Source of the DNA: Buddleja alternifolia
Lineage: Eukaryota > Streptophyta > Magnoliopsida > Lamiales > Scrophulariaceae
Direction of reading: 5' to 3'
Length of the DNA stretch: 64,000 bases
Assembly: GCA_019426215.1 (NCBI GenBank)
Contig: CM033402.1
Location: forward strand, 3,100,001 to 3,164,000
Part shown: one piece after another, positions 23,789-36,500 of the stretch
Layout: the number at the start of each line of letters is the position of its first letter
How positions within the stretch are numbered: the first letter of the stretch is position 1
Made by a program: the position numbers and the translations under genes
Notes under the pieces: generated by a model
Database searches by the model: none
Told to the model about the DNA's origin: nothing
What the model saw: only the letters and a program-made list of their open reading frames with translations

Positions 23789-26700
23789 ATGCCATTACCT
23801 GGTATTGAGATGAATGGTACTTTTCAGAATGGAAACAATTGCAAGTTTGAGAAAACGTATCCAGGATGCTTGGGAAGAATGGTGAACCTCCTTGAATTGA
23901 ACATTGGTGTGTCTGCAAACAAGCTTCTCACTGATAAACCGCATCAGGATGGTGCTCGCTCTTCCTAACTTCCCTTTTCACTATGTTTTGTATGTTTCTT
24001 TTTAGATATTTAGAGTTCTTATGTTGGAGTTGTACTGTGTACAAATGCCACCAATTCTTGTTCATAGCATTTAAATGATTTCTGGTAGGGACATGCTTCT
24101 GCGGGTTATTTTTAAGACGAAGTTTTTTCGTGATATTTCCTTCTGGTGAATAGTCAGTTTCTTCGTTTCCTCCACAATTCTTTCTGAAAACATTTGTGAT
24201 GGATTTCTTAATTGTGCTACATAATATTTGGCATGTGAAATTGTTCTTCATGTGATAGGTTCCCCTCTTTTCTTTTCTTCTTTTGTCTGGGGCATTGAGA
24301 AACTTGTTTTTCTGTTATTATGCATATGTGGATCATAGTACAAGGATGCTAAGTGACATTGTAGCAACTCATTCACAGGTCCCCCACTCTCAAGGAGCAG
24401 ATCAGATGTATCAAGAATGAGCCCATCTCGTGATCAAGTAGAAGACAAAGTGGTAAAGTCTCTGTACTATTAGTATCACAAAGTCATAACAATATATGGA
24501 ATTTTGCCTGCATATATATCGTAGATTTTACTTGATACTAATATATTTTGTTCTGTGGTGATGTGTGCAGATAGTATCCGAGTTCAGGAACCCTATTTCA
24601 AGCAGAAATTCAAATGCACGCCTATGAAGATGCTTATTGCTCAAGAGATGTCCAAAGAAGTGGACTCCAGACGCAGTTCCCTAATTTAGTTGCCAAATTA
24701 ATGGGGCTTGATTCCCTTCCACATAAGGAGCCTGAGCCACCCGTGCAACGAAGTCATTCTCGAGGTCATCCTCGAAGTCATTCAGATATACCTATGAGTT
24801 ACTGGGAGCAACAAAATGGATTCTTTCACCATGTAGAGCCAAATGAATACAAAGATGTTTATGAAATATGGCAGCATTCACATAAATCAACATATAAGGG
24901 AAGAAATGACGAAATTAAAAATGACAAAAAGATGGCTCTTGTTCGTCAGAAGTTTATCGAAGCAAAGCGCCTGTCCATGGATGGAAGACTTCGCCAATCT
25001 AGGCAGTTCCAAGATGCATTAGAAGTTCTGAATTCCAACAAAGATTTATTCCTCAAGTGTCTGCAGGAACCGAATTCAGTGTTTTCTCAGCAACTTCACC
25101 ATCTGCATTCTATTCCTCCTCCTCCAGAGACAAAAAGAATAACTGTTCTCAGACCTTCAAAGATGGCGGATGGTAATAACTTCGCTGGAGCTTGGAGTAA
25201 AGATGGAAAACAAATGAATAAAGGTGCTTTTGTTCAGCAGAATACGTTGGAGAAGAGCCATCTGAGAAGCTCCCCTCCTGCAAGTTGGAAGAATTATGAA
25301 AGTCCTACTCAACCAACGCGAATAGTAGTTCTAAAACCAACCCATGGAAAACCACATGATGAGGAGGCTATGGATTCTCCGCAGATGGAATCACCAAGGA
25401 CAGTACATGGAGAAGACTTCTTAGGGGACGTAGAAGATGAAGAGAATCATGAATCAAGAGAAGTTGCAAAAGCAATCACGAAGAAAATGCGCAAAAGACT
25501 TGGTAGGCCGCACAAAGACGAAACCTTGATTTCTTCTGTATTCTCCAATGGGTATGTGGGTGATGAAAGTTCATTCAATAGATCAGAGATTGATGGAAAT
25601 CTCAGTGATTCAGAAGTGACGTCGCCTGTATCTAGACATTCTTGGGATTATGTTAATAGGCTTGGTAGTCCATATTCATCCTCCTCCTTTAGTAGAGCAT
25701 CTTATTCTCCAGACTCATCAGTTTGCAGAGAAGCGAAGAAGCGTCTATCAGAAAGATGGGCTATGATGGCATCTAATGGGAGTTGTCAAGAACAAACACA
25801 TGTTCGAAGAAGCTCCAGTACGTTGGGCGAAATGCTTGCTCTTTCTGAGGCAAGAAGGTAGCTTTGCCGTGGAAGAAGGCAGTTTTAATGAAGAACCCAA
25901 TAATTCAAATTCTCTCAATGAATTGAGAAAAGATGAAAATGTGGAAAATTCTCCAATGAATCTCATGAGGTCAAAATCTGTTCCTGTATCTTCTACGCAG
26001 TTCGGAGCTGTGCTCAATACAGACATTTCAGTCTCGGATAAGAGCAAACTAGAAACTAAGGAGGCTGGAAAGATGAGAAGTGTTAAATCATCACTTAAAG
26101 GGAAAGTTTCCAGTTTGTTTTTTTCTAGGAATAAAAAAGTTGGTAAAGATAAATCTTTCGCTCCTGGGGAAGTTAGCAATGATAGAACTGAAAGTCTTAG
26201 TGACAAAGGCCCCGGCCATTCGCCATCTGGTCTGGAGGAGTCATCAAGTAAAGCATCTTCCTCGAATCTGATAGGCAAGCAGGGCATGATATCTCCAGAG
26301 GTAATTTTATTATTTTTGTGGATGTTTATGCCAACTCTTTAGTTGTGTTTTTTACTTGGTGCATACCTCGTTGTGGTCACAGATGTAGACCTTTTTGGAC
26401 GGGGTAAATATTCTTTATGAACTGACCCAAAATTGGTGTGGATACCATAAAATTATGATGATCACTTAGAAATTATTAGGATTGTATATAAGGTAGATGA
26501 TAGGATAAGTTTTCTGGGGAAGTTTGAAAAGATGATATCAACGATAAGAATTTATACCAAGTTCTCCCTTATTTGTCTGGTGAATGCTCGTCTTTATTAA
26601 GTTTGCCGTGGTATTTCCTAAATAATTTTGCTGGATGTCAAACGGTCAATATTCTCTTTTGCATCCTGAAATGTTAATAATCAAGTTGTTTATGTTTATT

Positions 26701-27916
26701 CTAAAGTTGAAAACTGAAGACTCTATTGTGACATTTTGACTTCTGCAGACAGGATTTTCCGTGGCAAAACCTATTGCATCTAGAATCCCTGGTGAAAGCC
26801 AGGACCAGCCAAGTCCAATATCTGTTTTACATCCGCCCTTTGAAGAGGATGAACATACAGCCAAACTGTTCCTCATTCTGTCCAGCCCGACCGACACGGT
26901 ACAATACATTGTCTGAGCTTTTGACTTCCATGCATATTTTGTTGTTTGATTTATTGTTTAGTGATAACCACATGCACACAACCTCACTTATTGGGTAATT
27001 GTTACAAGCCCCCGAGGTTTTGCAAATTACCAATGCACCCAGGAGCCTTGTCAGATTCCAACAACTAGAAAAACAGGGTTGAATTGCAATATGTTTTTAC
27101 TGATAGAGGTTATGGTAATTTTCCAACTTCGGGTGTTTTTCATAATTAGGCTCTCACGTAGCAGGGGCAATCTATGTAATTTACCCTTTTGTTTATTGGG
27201 TTAATAAATTTAGCAACCATCGTTTCAGGATTTGAGTTGCCACTTAATGATATTAGATCAAACTTGATTGACAAATCACCGCCCATAGGATCCATTGCTC
27301 GAACCCTATCATGGGACAATTCATGCTTGGATACAGCCTCATCATCTTATCCCATCAAAGATTCCTCCTTAACCACCCAAGGTATCAAAGAAGAAGAACA
27401 AGAATGGTTTTTCTTCGTTAAGACATTGTTATCTGTGGCTGGTCTGCAACGCGAAGTGCAATCAAACTCATTTTTGACTAAATGGCACTCACCCGAAAGC
27501 CCTTTGGACCCTTCATTAAGAGATACTATATTGATTTAAAAGACAAGGAGACATTACATGAGGCGAAACGAAGGCAAAAGAGATCAACCCGAAAGCTTGT
27601 TTTTGATTGTGTAAATGCAGTATTAGTGGACATTGTAGGATACGGGTCGGATGGTAGCCAACGGGTTATGGCCAATACAATAGTGGAGGAGGTGTGGGCC
27701 CAGATGAACGCATGGTTTTGTCGTGAATGTGTTTATGATGATTGTGGGGACGAAAATACCCTCGTGGTGGAGAGGGTGGTGAGAAAAGAGGTGGTGGGTA
27801 AGGGGTGGAACGGTAATTTAACGTTGGAGATTGATAATTTAGGTAAGGAAATTGAAGGGAAGTTGCTGGAAGAGCTCGTGGAGGAGACGGTGGTCGAATT
27901 GACAGGTAATGTGTGA
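23789..27916 (+). CDS. TRM-family protein (DUF3741 motif and DUF4378), frame interrupted
   Basis: Members of this plant family (TON1 Recruiting Motif, LONGIFOLIA-like) bind microtubule/preprophase-band components and influence cell shape. That role is family knowledge, not shown here. Exons: 23,789-23,951; 24,379-24,452; 24,571-26,300; 26,749-26,898; 27,229-27,916. Landmarks are GCLGRMVNLLELNIGVSANK then LLTDKPHQD near the N terminus, LVAKLMGLDSLP (24,680-24,720), FLKCLQEPNSVFSQQL with PPPPETKRITVLRPSK, KSPPIGSIARTLSWD, and a C-terminal DUF4378 (EWFFFVKTLLSVAGL, KLVFDCVNAVL, GKEIEGKLLEELVEE). Five one-base indels break the frame, near 24,615, 24,680, 25,855, 26,857 and 27,525, yet no nonsense substitution was seen. 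The leader probably starts near 22,130. It is either a young pseudogene or a gene spoiled by consensus errors. Confidence 0.85.
26995..27187. mobile_element. Possible MITE in the last TRM intron
   Basis: The ends GGGTAATTGTTACAAGCCCC and GGGGCAATCTATGTAATTTACCC are imperfect inverted repeats and resemble the ends of the MITE at 50,028-50,168. I found no clear target-site duplication. Confidence 0.4.
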
Positions 27917-28740
27917 GTAATGAGTATGAAGCTTTTTAAATTTTTTTTTCCAGTGAACTACTTTATTTAATTTCACAACTATATTAATTGTTTTTGTATT
28001 GTGTTTTCACACGACAATTGGTCCCCAGCCCCATCTCTACTTGTTCAGTGATGCAAATTGTTGAAAAATACGCATGTCTGAACCTCTTTCTGTATATATA
28101 TATATATATATTATTTTTATATTCGCCCTTTTTTAGGCCAACACCAGAATGGTACAGCTTTCATTCTTATCAATAAATATGAATTGTGGTATTTATTATC
28201 TTTGTTTGGGAGATGGTCCTGTGTTCTGAGAAAATTACTTCTTATCCTGGCCACTTTCATCTTGTCTCCTCTAGTAAACTATTCAGTGGATTCGTTGTAG
28301 GCTCATTTTAATATTACAATATGCCTAGTTATGTGTGGTTTTGGTGGGAAATGGTGTTTTTTATGGCTCAATGTCAATTGTTTTCTAGATGGGGTAGATG
28401 GGGTGATTCTTATGGTGTTCGGGACTCCAAGTCTTGTATAATTGTAACGGTAGTGTATGGTGACGCGTGCACATGAATGATCGTCATTGACGGGTCAGTC
28501 TGTGTGTAATCATAATTGTTCGTGTATGGCGGCGGATCTCACGTATCTTCCACCATATGGATGATTGTCATTGTTTCAAGACTCTAGGATCTGCAAACTC
28601 CTAAGATTACCCCCCTACATTAAATTAAAGAAATTTCCTTTTTTATTGTTCCTTTTTTAACACAGAAAATGTTAATAAAGAAATTTCTTTATTTATTGTT
28701 TCTTTACTAACACATAAAAATGTTACTACACTTGAAGTTA
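27917..28740. other. TRM 3' flank, no gene seen
   Basis: Probable 3' untranslated region followed by intergenic sequence, with a (TA)n tract near 28,093. No domain-bearing frame. Confidence 0.5.
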
Positions 28741-28870
28741 GGGATGTGCATTCGGCCAAAATATTGAAATCCAAACCGAAAATCAAAATTAATTGGTTGG
28801 TTTTGTTTGGTCCCGGTGTGATTGAAAATCAAATTAAACCGGTTTGGTTTGGTTTGGCTTCGCTTAATTG
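28741..28870. mobile_element. hAT-like element end, truncated
   Basis: The sequence starts TAGGGATGTGCATTCGG and continues with repeated GGTTTGGTTTGG and AACCGGTTT. This is like the end of the hAT MITE at 62,573 (TAGGGGTGTAC...). No matching right end was found. Confidence 0.4.
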
Positions 28871-29448
28871 AAATTTAATCCAAAAAAAAAATAAAATTTT
28901 AAAAAACTCAAATATCTGTGTGGAGTGAAGATTATTCGAGAATCGAGACTACTGAGTAGAAACCTGAAGTTTTACCCGGAGCTGCAAAACTTCCACCGTA
29001 CAGTAATACAAAAGCATAGAACAAGAAATCTCGTGACTTAAAAGCAGAATTCCGATATCTGCCTTTTGGACTAAATTTTGTTTTGCAGGGGATAATATAA
29101 AACATGGGGAAAATTTTGATTTGGAGTGAGATTTTATGTGTCGTGGGAAACAGCTATATGACAATGACATATAGTGTGAGGAATTGAAATTATTGCATTT
29201 TGGATTCGTTGTGTAGCTTGCTTACTTCACCGTAATACCGTGCACGCATTAATTGTTTAATTGTGAGTAGTTATTTATTTTCATAAAAATTTGTTAACTA
29301 ATTGCAGATTTTTTTTAAAAAAATTAAAGAGTACGTATTGATTACGAATATTTGCTAACGTAATAATGTAACAATCATTTACATGAGCTTTTGGTACATA
29401 CGTGTACGCCTCATAAGTCATAAATCACAACCTTACAAAGTATGGAAA

Positions 29449-29572
29449 ATTCTATTGGTCTCGGCCCAGTCAGGGCCGTTGGATCCCCCCACATGGGGGG
29501 TTAAATGGGATTTTGACCCCCCCTGTTGGGGGGATCCAACGGCTGAGCTAATGATCTCGGCCCAGCATAGAA
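29449..29572. mobile_element. Palindromic foldback element
   Basis: The arms TTCTATTGGTCTCGGCCCAG and GGCCCAGCATAGAA face each other around an inner inverted repeat (CCGTTGGATCCCCCC and GGGGGGATCCAACGG). A relative lies at 45,424-45,560. Confidence 0.6.
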
Positions 29573-29667
29573 CAGCCCACAAAGTACAAAGCTTTATATT
29601 TTAATGATAACTTGATGCTTCAAAGTTCAAATTGATCTTTTTATTGAGCTTTGAACAAATATTTAGG

Positions 29668-30624
29668 AATGTCACATTTAGTTTCTCAACTTTTGCATTA
29701 GAATCACTTTAATCATTCACCTTTCAATAGCGTATTTTGAGTCTCTCTACTTAAAATCAAGTTTTAATGTGGTTCATTTTGATCAATTTTGGCCAGAAAG
29801 TAGGTCACGCACAAGGCATGACCTGTTTTAATGGTAAATATGTCATTTTGTAATTTTAAAAATAAAAAAAAAATGGACAGATTACACTATATACATTGTA
29901 CAATTGAACCCTAAACACTTGGACATTTTTCTGAAAATTTAGACGACAAAATTCCGGAACAAATTAAGGGCTCTTATATTCATCCCAACGTCGCCTAAAT
30001 CTCAAAGGGGAAGATGCTCCTAGGTAGATTAGGACTCACTATTTGAGTAATCACAACTAAAACTCGAAGGGGAAGATGCTCCTGGGAAGATTAGGACTCA
30101 CTATTTGAGTAATCACAACTAAAGATCGCCAAATCCGTCATGAAGGTTCACGGTAATGTTGAAACCAAAGGCACCCCAAAATAACGAAAAATGAAAAAAC
30201 TCCTGCCTGAACTTGCATTAGTCCAAGAGTATTCGAGCTGAGCTCGTATCCACAAAAGCATGTCACATTAGCCATACTATGCTCTCTTTATGGTTGGTAC
30301 GTAAAAAATGAGACAAACGCAACAATTGTTGAACTTTTTAAGATCAACAATGGTTGTACATTTTCAGAATGACGAGAATATACAGTGCACTTCAGGCCAA
30401 AAGGAGCACATTATAAAATTTTCAAAGTTAAGGAACCAGACTGACAAATGTGAAAAGGTTAAGGGACTAAAATGGAACTCAAAAATTAAATTGACATTTT
30501 TACCATGGCAGTGACCTACTTTTCCAATCAAAATTGACCAAAAATTTGTTATAGGGACTACATTAAAATTAGTTTTCAAATTGAGGGATTCGCAATTGAA
30601 GGGCGAGGGATTAAAAGTGACATT
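29668..30624. mobile_element. Long-TIR DNA transposon, non-autonomous
   Basis: The left end (AATGTCACATTTAGTTTCTC...) and the reverse complement of the right end (AATGTCACTTTTAATCCCTC...) match imperfectly for about 110-140 bp, both arms ending at a TAGGTCAC segment. The 0.96-kb element has no transposase. Internally it holds a two-copy 62-bp tandem repeat (30,007 and 30,069, GGGGAAGATGCTCCT). Long TIRs suggest a Mutator-like element, but I found no 9-bp duplication. Confidence 0.7.
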
Positions 30625-31289
30625 ACCCCCAATCTCAAACGAGTTTGGTCTGGTTCTCTTGATCTTATTTATTCCATTTAGCGTAAGATTTTGCAAGCAA
30701 AAGTTCATTTTGGACCACACAAGTCAAGTTCACCAGTATAATTATCTTGCAAAATTTAATAAACCACAAAATGCATTGTTTTTTAAATGCCTTTCAAAAA
30801 TAATTTCCCCCAACCTACAGTCAAGAAGAATAACAGAGGACAAGAAACACTGAACATGGAGATGATTTTGTTCCAATTCATTCAATAATTCATTAGTATT
30901 GGCTTTTGCTTTTCCTCAATTTCTCTTGATTTCATTTAATAAAAGATATTTATATATGTGCCTTTCTTTTGTAAAAAAAATAAAAAAATTGAGAAATATT
31001 GATATTGATGAATTTTTGTTTTATAAGAAATTTTTTGAAATATACCACCCAATAGGCAAAGTGAATATTATTTCACACTTTACGTTATTTCGAATCAAGA
31101 TGGAATTATTTTGATGTTCATATTAAGTTATTGAGGAATAAAAATATTTTAGTTGCTAGAATTCTCTAAATATTAATAGAAAAAAAAAACTCTGATTTTT
31201 CAGAGAAAAGCTTATGAGAATTGACAATCAAACTCTTCAAGAAAATTTGAGATTCACCGACTTTATGAGATTGGATACAGCATCCAATC

Positions 31290-31457
31290 AAAGCCCTAGA
31301 AGTGTAATTTTCATGTCTAAAGCAAGCCCAATTATAAATTGGGCCAGTATAGATTAAAAGTAATGGGCTACCATGTAGCCCATAAATAAAGGGCCAGTCA
31401 CTACATGGGCTTTACTTTGTATCAAGCCGATGCTAAATAACAATAGCGGAGCTATAT
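31290..31457 (+). promoter_or_regulatory. Upstream promoter segment of the S27 locus with TGGGCY motifs
   Basis: The segment carries several GGGCC/TGGGCT and AGCCCA motifs, which are site II-type elements common in plant ribosomal protein promoters. It ends at the sequence AATAGCGGAGCTATAT, where the LINE inserted. About 130 bp also matches the heads of the repeats at 3,870, 45,720 and 49,640. It could therefore instead be a scrap of that repeat. Confidence 0.5.
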
Positions 31458-31499
31458 GCTAGTGAAGTATTTCAGGTAAAAACATTAGAAATACTTGTT

Positions 31500-33490
31500 A
31501 TGGAAACTAACGATGAGGTCATGGATTCCGGCGAACCGCCACCAATGGTGATGGAGGAGGAACGACATATTAAAAAATTCAAGCGGGACTTCATGGAGAT
31601 AAGAGAGATTATAACTCTCAACCTGAAGAAGTTCTGCCGGACGTCGACGGTAATGTGAATGGCACGGATGCGAATAAAACGCAACCGAATCCAAACAGTT
31701 GGTCCACCGGAAAACTCCGACAAACATGGCAGCGGGAAGCGGAACCAAGACCCTTCTACACCGGAGAAGGGGAGAAGGACGATTGGGAAGAGGTGATGGA
31801 TCAGATGGCGTCGACGGATGAGGAGCCATTTCCATGGCCAAATATTAATTTCCCCAGAGAGGATATGGAAGAAGCCTCTAAACAGTACAAACGTGCACTC
31901 ATAGTAAAGGTCCTTGGCAGAAACATAGGCTATGTGACTCTTCATCAGAAAATGAAAACAATGTGGCAAATCCGTGACGACCTTACGCCGGCAGATCTTG
32001 GAAACGGTTTTTACATGGTCAGGTTTTATAATAAAGCAAATTACGATAGAGTGGTTGAGGGCGGTTCGTGGATGATCATGGGACATTACCTCACTATACG
32101 TAAATGGACCCCCGTCTTTAGCGCAAAAGAAGGGCAAATCAACAGTACATTGGCTTGGGTACGTTTCCCGGATATCCCGATGGAAATGTATGCCACGAAA
32201 CTTCTCACCCGCTTGGGATCGGAAATCGGCAAAGTGGTGAAGATCGACAAGAACACGGAAGAATTGATTAGAGGACGCTTTGCTAGGGTCGGGGTTCAGA
32301 TAGACCTAACCAAACCACTTATTCCTATGATGAGGGTCAACGGCAGAATTCAGACAGTCGAATACGAGGGTTTACACCTCATTTGTTTTAATTGTGGGTC
32401 TTATGGACATAGAAAAGAAACCTGTGGGAAAACGAAGTATAATGATGTCGGGGTTAACAATGATACACCAAAGGACGCCCCGAAGACTACGAGGCAGATG
32501 CCAAAAACCGATGGTAACACAGGAGATGCAAACAGCGCACAAAGCCCGGATGAGTATGGGCCGTGGATGCTTGTCCAAGGTCGGGACCGGCGCCCAGCTA
32601 AAAATCAGACCGTTGGAACTGCGGCACAATCAAAGGAAAAGAATCGAGTTAACTTGGGAAAGGAAAATCCTCCGACCAAAAGTATTTTTAAAGCAGGGGG
32701 ACAAGATACGTATGAGTGGAAAGAGAAAGAAAAATCTGCTTTTCAGGTGAGGAAAGATAATATACAAAAAGGTAAGATAATCAATGGGGGACAAGCAAAA
32801 AAGAAAAGTGATACAACATCGAGTGAGTCATCACTAGGTTCAAAATTTTCTGTTCTAGAAGATGAATTAGTGGATTTGGACAGCCCAGCCCAATTGGACC
32901 CTTCGTCAAGAATTAAGATGAATGACTCAATTGTAGCCCAAGCTCAAACTAAGGAGATTGGCACTTTACAGAAGGAAAAGGCTTCTCTGGCCCACTTAGC
33001 ATCAAGCCCAACCCTGGCGAGTCCACAAGACCAGGTAATCCGTATCATTTCTGGTCCATTGCCTACAATACAAATAGGAACCACTTACCCTATCTCAAAT
33101 AATAAAATCGACCCTATACCCAAAGCCCAATTTGAACTTGGTATATTTAATGAAAATCAGCCTAATAAAAGGACCAGTAGAAAAAAGCAAGATAGCATAG
33201 ATAAAGAGACGGGACAGCATACCTTGCCTATCTCTCACGCTAACAACCAAAGTTATGTAACTCCCATGCTTGCAATATTGGACAATGACCACATTCCAGT
33301 AGATCAAGATAGCTTTACTCATACTAATCCTATCTTTGTGGAGGAGTTCACTATGGCAGATAGGTCCAATATACTGAATCAAAATTCCATGGACTGTGAA
33401 GCTGCTAAGTTTTCGCACAAAGAGGATATGGAGGGCATCATTATCACCACTGATGCAGATTTTGGGGAGCAACGACTCCCCCAAGGTTAG
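31500..33490 (+). pseudogene. LINE ORF1 (RNA-binding, DUF4283 plus zinc knuckle)
   Basis: It encodes the nucleic-acid-binding protein of the LINE particle. The start is taken as the ATG at 31,500. About 23 codons later a one-base loss in the A-run near 31,571-31,576 shifts the frame, after which the frame is open to 33,490 (611 codons from 31,655). A DUF4283-like region lies at about 31,890-32,330 (TMWQIRDDLTPADLGNGFYM, VEGGSWMIMGHYLTIRKW). It is followed by the zinc knuckle CFNCGSYGHRKETC at about 32,383-32,425. The C-terminal half is polar and low in structure. Confidence 0.85.
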
Positions 33491-33516
33491 ATTCTAATCT
33501 CTTTTGCCTCTCATTC

Positions 33517-36500
33517 ATGAATTATTTAATGAATTTAATTTTTTGGAATTGCAGGGGTGCCGGTAAGCCTTATTTTATTTCAGCACTCTCGGATTTACTC
33601 CGAGAGCATGCCCCGTCAATTTTAGTGATTATGGAACCCCGTGTGAATGGAGAAAATGCCAAGAAGATTATAAATTGTAGTCATTTTGACAGAGTGGAAT
33701 TAGTTGAAGCTCGAAACTTTGCCAGTGGGATCTGGCTCTTTTGGAACTCGAGTGAAACGCACATAGAACTTTTGGATGCTAATGACCAATGTATAACCTG
33801 TATTGTGCGTCAACTGGGTCAACATGATTGGATTCTTTCAGCAATCTATGCGAGCCCGCACCAGAGGACTCGGGACTACCTCTGGGATTATATTGTAAAA
33901 ATGGATAATATTATTTTAGGTCCGTGGTTGCTTGCTGGGGACATGAATGTTGTGACTAGTATGAAAGAAAAGACCGGTGGGGGCCCAATTGATTTCAGGC
34001 GTTGTCGCCATTTTATGGACTGTATAAACAATTGTGAATTGTTAGATCTTCATTATACGGGATTCCCGTACACTTGGGCGAAGGGAGGAAATTCAAATCT
34101 GCAAGAGCGGTTAGACCGGGCAATTTGTAATACTGAGTGGCGTCGTAGCTATCCAGTGGATGTGATTCACCACCTTCCTCGCTTGGCATCCGATCACTCA
34201 CCTATTCTCGTAAGTCTAGCCGGTAAATCAGCTCATCGGGCCAACAATGACAAGTTTCGATTTCAATCTGCATGGCTTACTAATCCGCATTTTTTTAAGT
34301 TGGTGAAAAATGATTGGCATAAGACAAAGCAGCAAAGTATTTATAATCAAATTGAGGGAATCAGGGGCAGCTTACATAAATGGAATAAGGATACTTTTGG
34401 CAATATTCTCAGACGGAAGAGGACGCTGAGGGCTCGGCTGGAGGGAATCCAACGAGCTCAAGGGCGGACTTTCTGTCACTATTTGCAAAAATTGGAATCT
34501 AAGCTCCTTAATGAATACCACGAGACACTAAAACAAGAAGAGTTATTCTGGAAACAAAAGTCTCGGATTAAGTGGTTGTCGGCAGAGGATATGAATACAA
34601 GATTTTTTCACATGGCAGCGACGGTTAAACATCATAGGCCTAAAGTTAGTGCTTTGCTTTGTGAAGATGGGACTTGGGAGCAAGATCCGGACCAGCTAAA
34701 ATCTATGGCAATTCAGTTCTATAAAGAGCTCTACGGATCTGGGCCGACAGTCTCAACCTACGAGTGTACAAATGGTTTCCCTCGACTGAGTCAGCATCAT
34801 CTTGAGCTTATCCAGTTGTCGGTGACTAAAGAAGAGGTCAGACATGTTCTTTGGGACATGCACCCTTCGAAGGCTCCAGGCCCCGACGGCCTCCAACCGA
34901 GCTTCTTTCAGAAATGCTGGAATACGGTTGGAGACGTAGTGGTAAGAACGGTGAGTCAGGCTCTCCGCACAGGTATTATTGATGTTAATATTAATAAATC
35001 CTTGATTGTGTTAATTCCAAAAGAAAAAAAATGCAAAACATCTTTCAAGTTTTCGCCCTATTAGCCTATCGAATGTTATTCTGGAAATTATTACGAAAAC
35101 TATGGCTAACCGGCTTAAAAGTTTAATGAGTGTTTTGATCCCGCAAACTCAAAGTAGCTTTATTAGTGGTCGTCAGACCACAGACAATATCATTATCACT
35201 CAAGAGGTTCTTCATAGTCTGAGTTTTTTAAAAGGAAAAAAAGGTTATTTTGTTTCGAAAATTGACTTTGAAAAAACATACGATAGGATTGATTGGGCAT
35301 TCTTGGAAAATGTTTTGTGTGAGATGGGATTCCCTTCGAACTGGATCAACCTTATTTTGGAATGCACTACAACTGCGAAGCTGGCCCTTCTTTGGAACGG
35401 GGAAGTGACTGAGTGGTTCATTCCGAAAAAACGGTTAAGACAAGGCGACCCCCTTTCCCCTTATCTTTTTATTTTCTGTATTGAAAAGTTGGGATCGATG
35501 GTGAACAATGCGGTGGCAAGGGGAGTCTGGACCTCAGTTCCTACGTCCCGACGAGGCCCTCGGGTCTCTCACCTTATGTTCGCCGATGACCTCATACTTT
35601 TCGGTGAGGCTTCTAACCATCAAGTACAGGTGATAAGCGATATTTTGGAGAGATATTGTAGCATGTCGGGTCAAAGAGTCAACAAGAATAAGTCACGTAT
35701 CTACTTCTCGAATAATACCTCAGGATCCCTCGCCCGGAATATAAGTCACTTAGCTCAGCTCGGGATCACCAAGGATCTTGGTCGTTATTTGGGGGGCCCT
35801 CTTCACCATTCGAGGGTTTGCAAGAAGGACTATCAATTTTTAGTGGATCGAGTGAAACGGCGCTTGAAAGGATGGAAACAAAAATTTCTTTCCTTAGCAG
35901 GACAGGCCACATTAATTAAATCAGTTACGGCTACTATTCCAAACTATCACATGCAAACGTCAAAAATTCCGAGGGGTATATGCGATAACATCGATAAGGA
36001 AAATAGACGCTTCCTTTGGGGCAGTACTGATGAGAGAAGAAAACTTCATTTTCTTTCATGGAATATGGTTTGTAAAAAGAAAACACAAGGTGGATTGGGT
36101 CTTAAAAACACAAGAGCAATGAACTTGGCATTTCTTGGGAAGCTGGCTTGGCAAATTATTAAAGAAGAAAACAAGCTTTGGGTCCAAGTTCTTAAAAGTA
36201 AGTACATCTGGCGGAATAGAGCCCGAGCCCGGTGTAATACATCACACACGTGGCATGGCATCCAATCGGCCTTCCCGCTACTTGAACAAGGTTTAGCTTG
36301 GAAAGTCGGAAAAGGCGATGTGACTAAATTCTGGACCGATCAATGGGTGGGCAAGTCCGAGTTGATTCATCATCATCCTCATGTTACCGAATCGGATTTG
36401 GCTCGCACTATTGATAGCTACTGGACGCCTGCTTTAGGTTGGCACTGGAATGAATTAGCTATTCTCCCTGCTCATACTAAACAAGAACTTAGTCACATTA

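Noticed and set aside
31472..32137. Minus-strand open frame of 221 codons
   Set aside because: It is a shadow of LINE ORF1 on the opposite strand.
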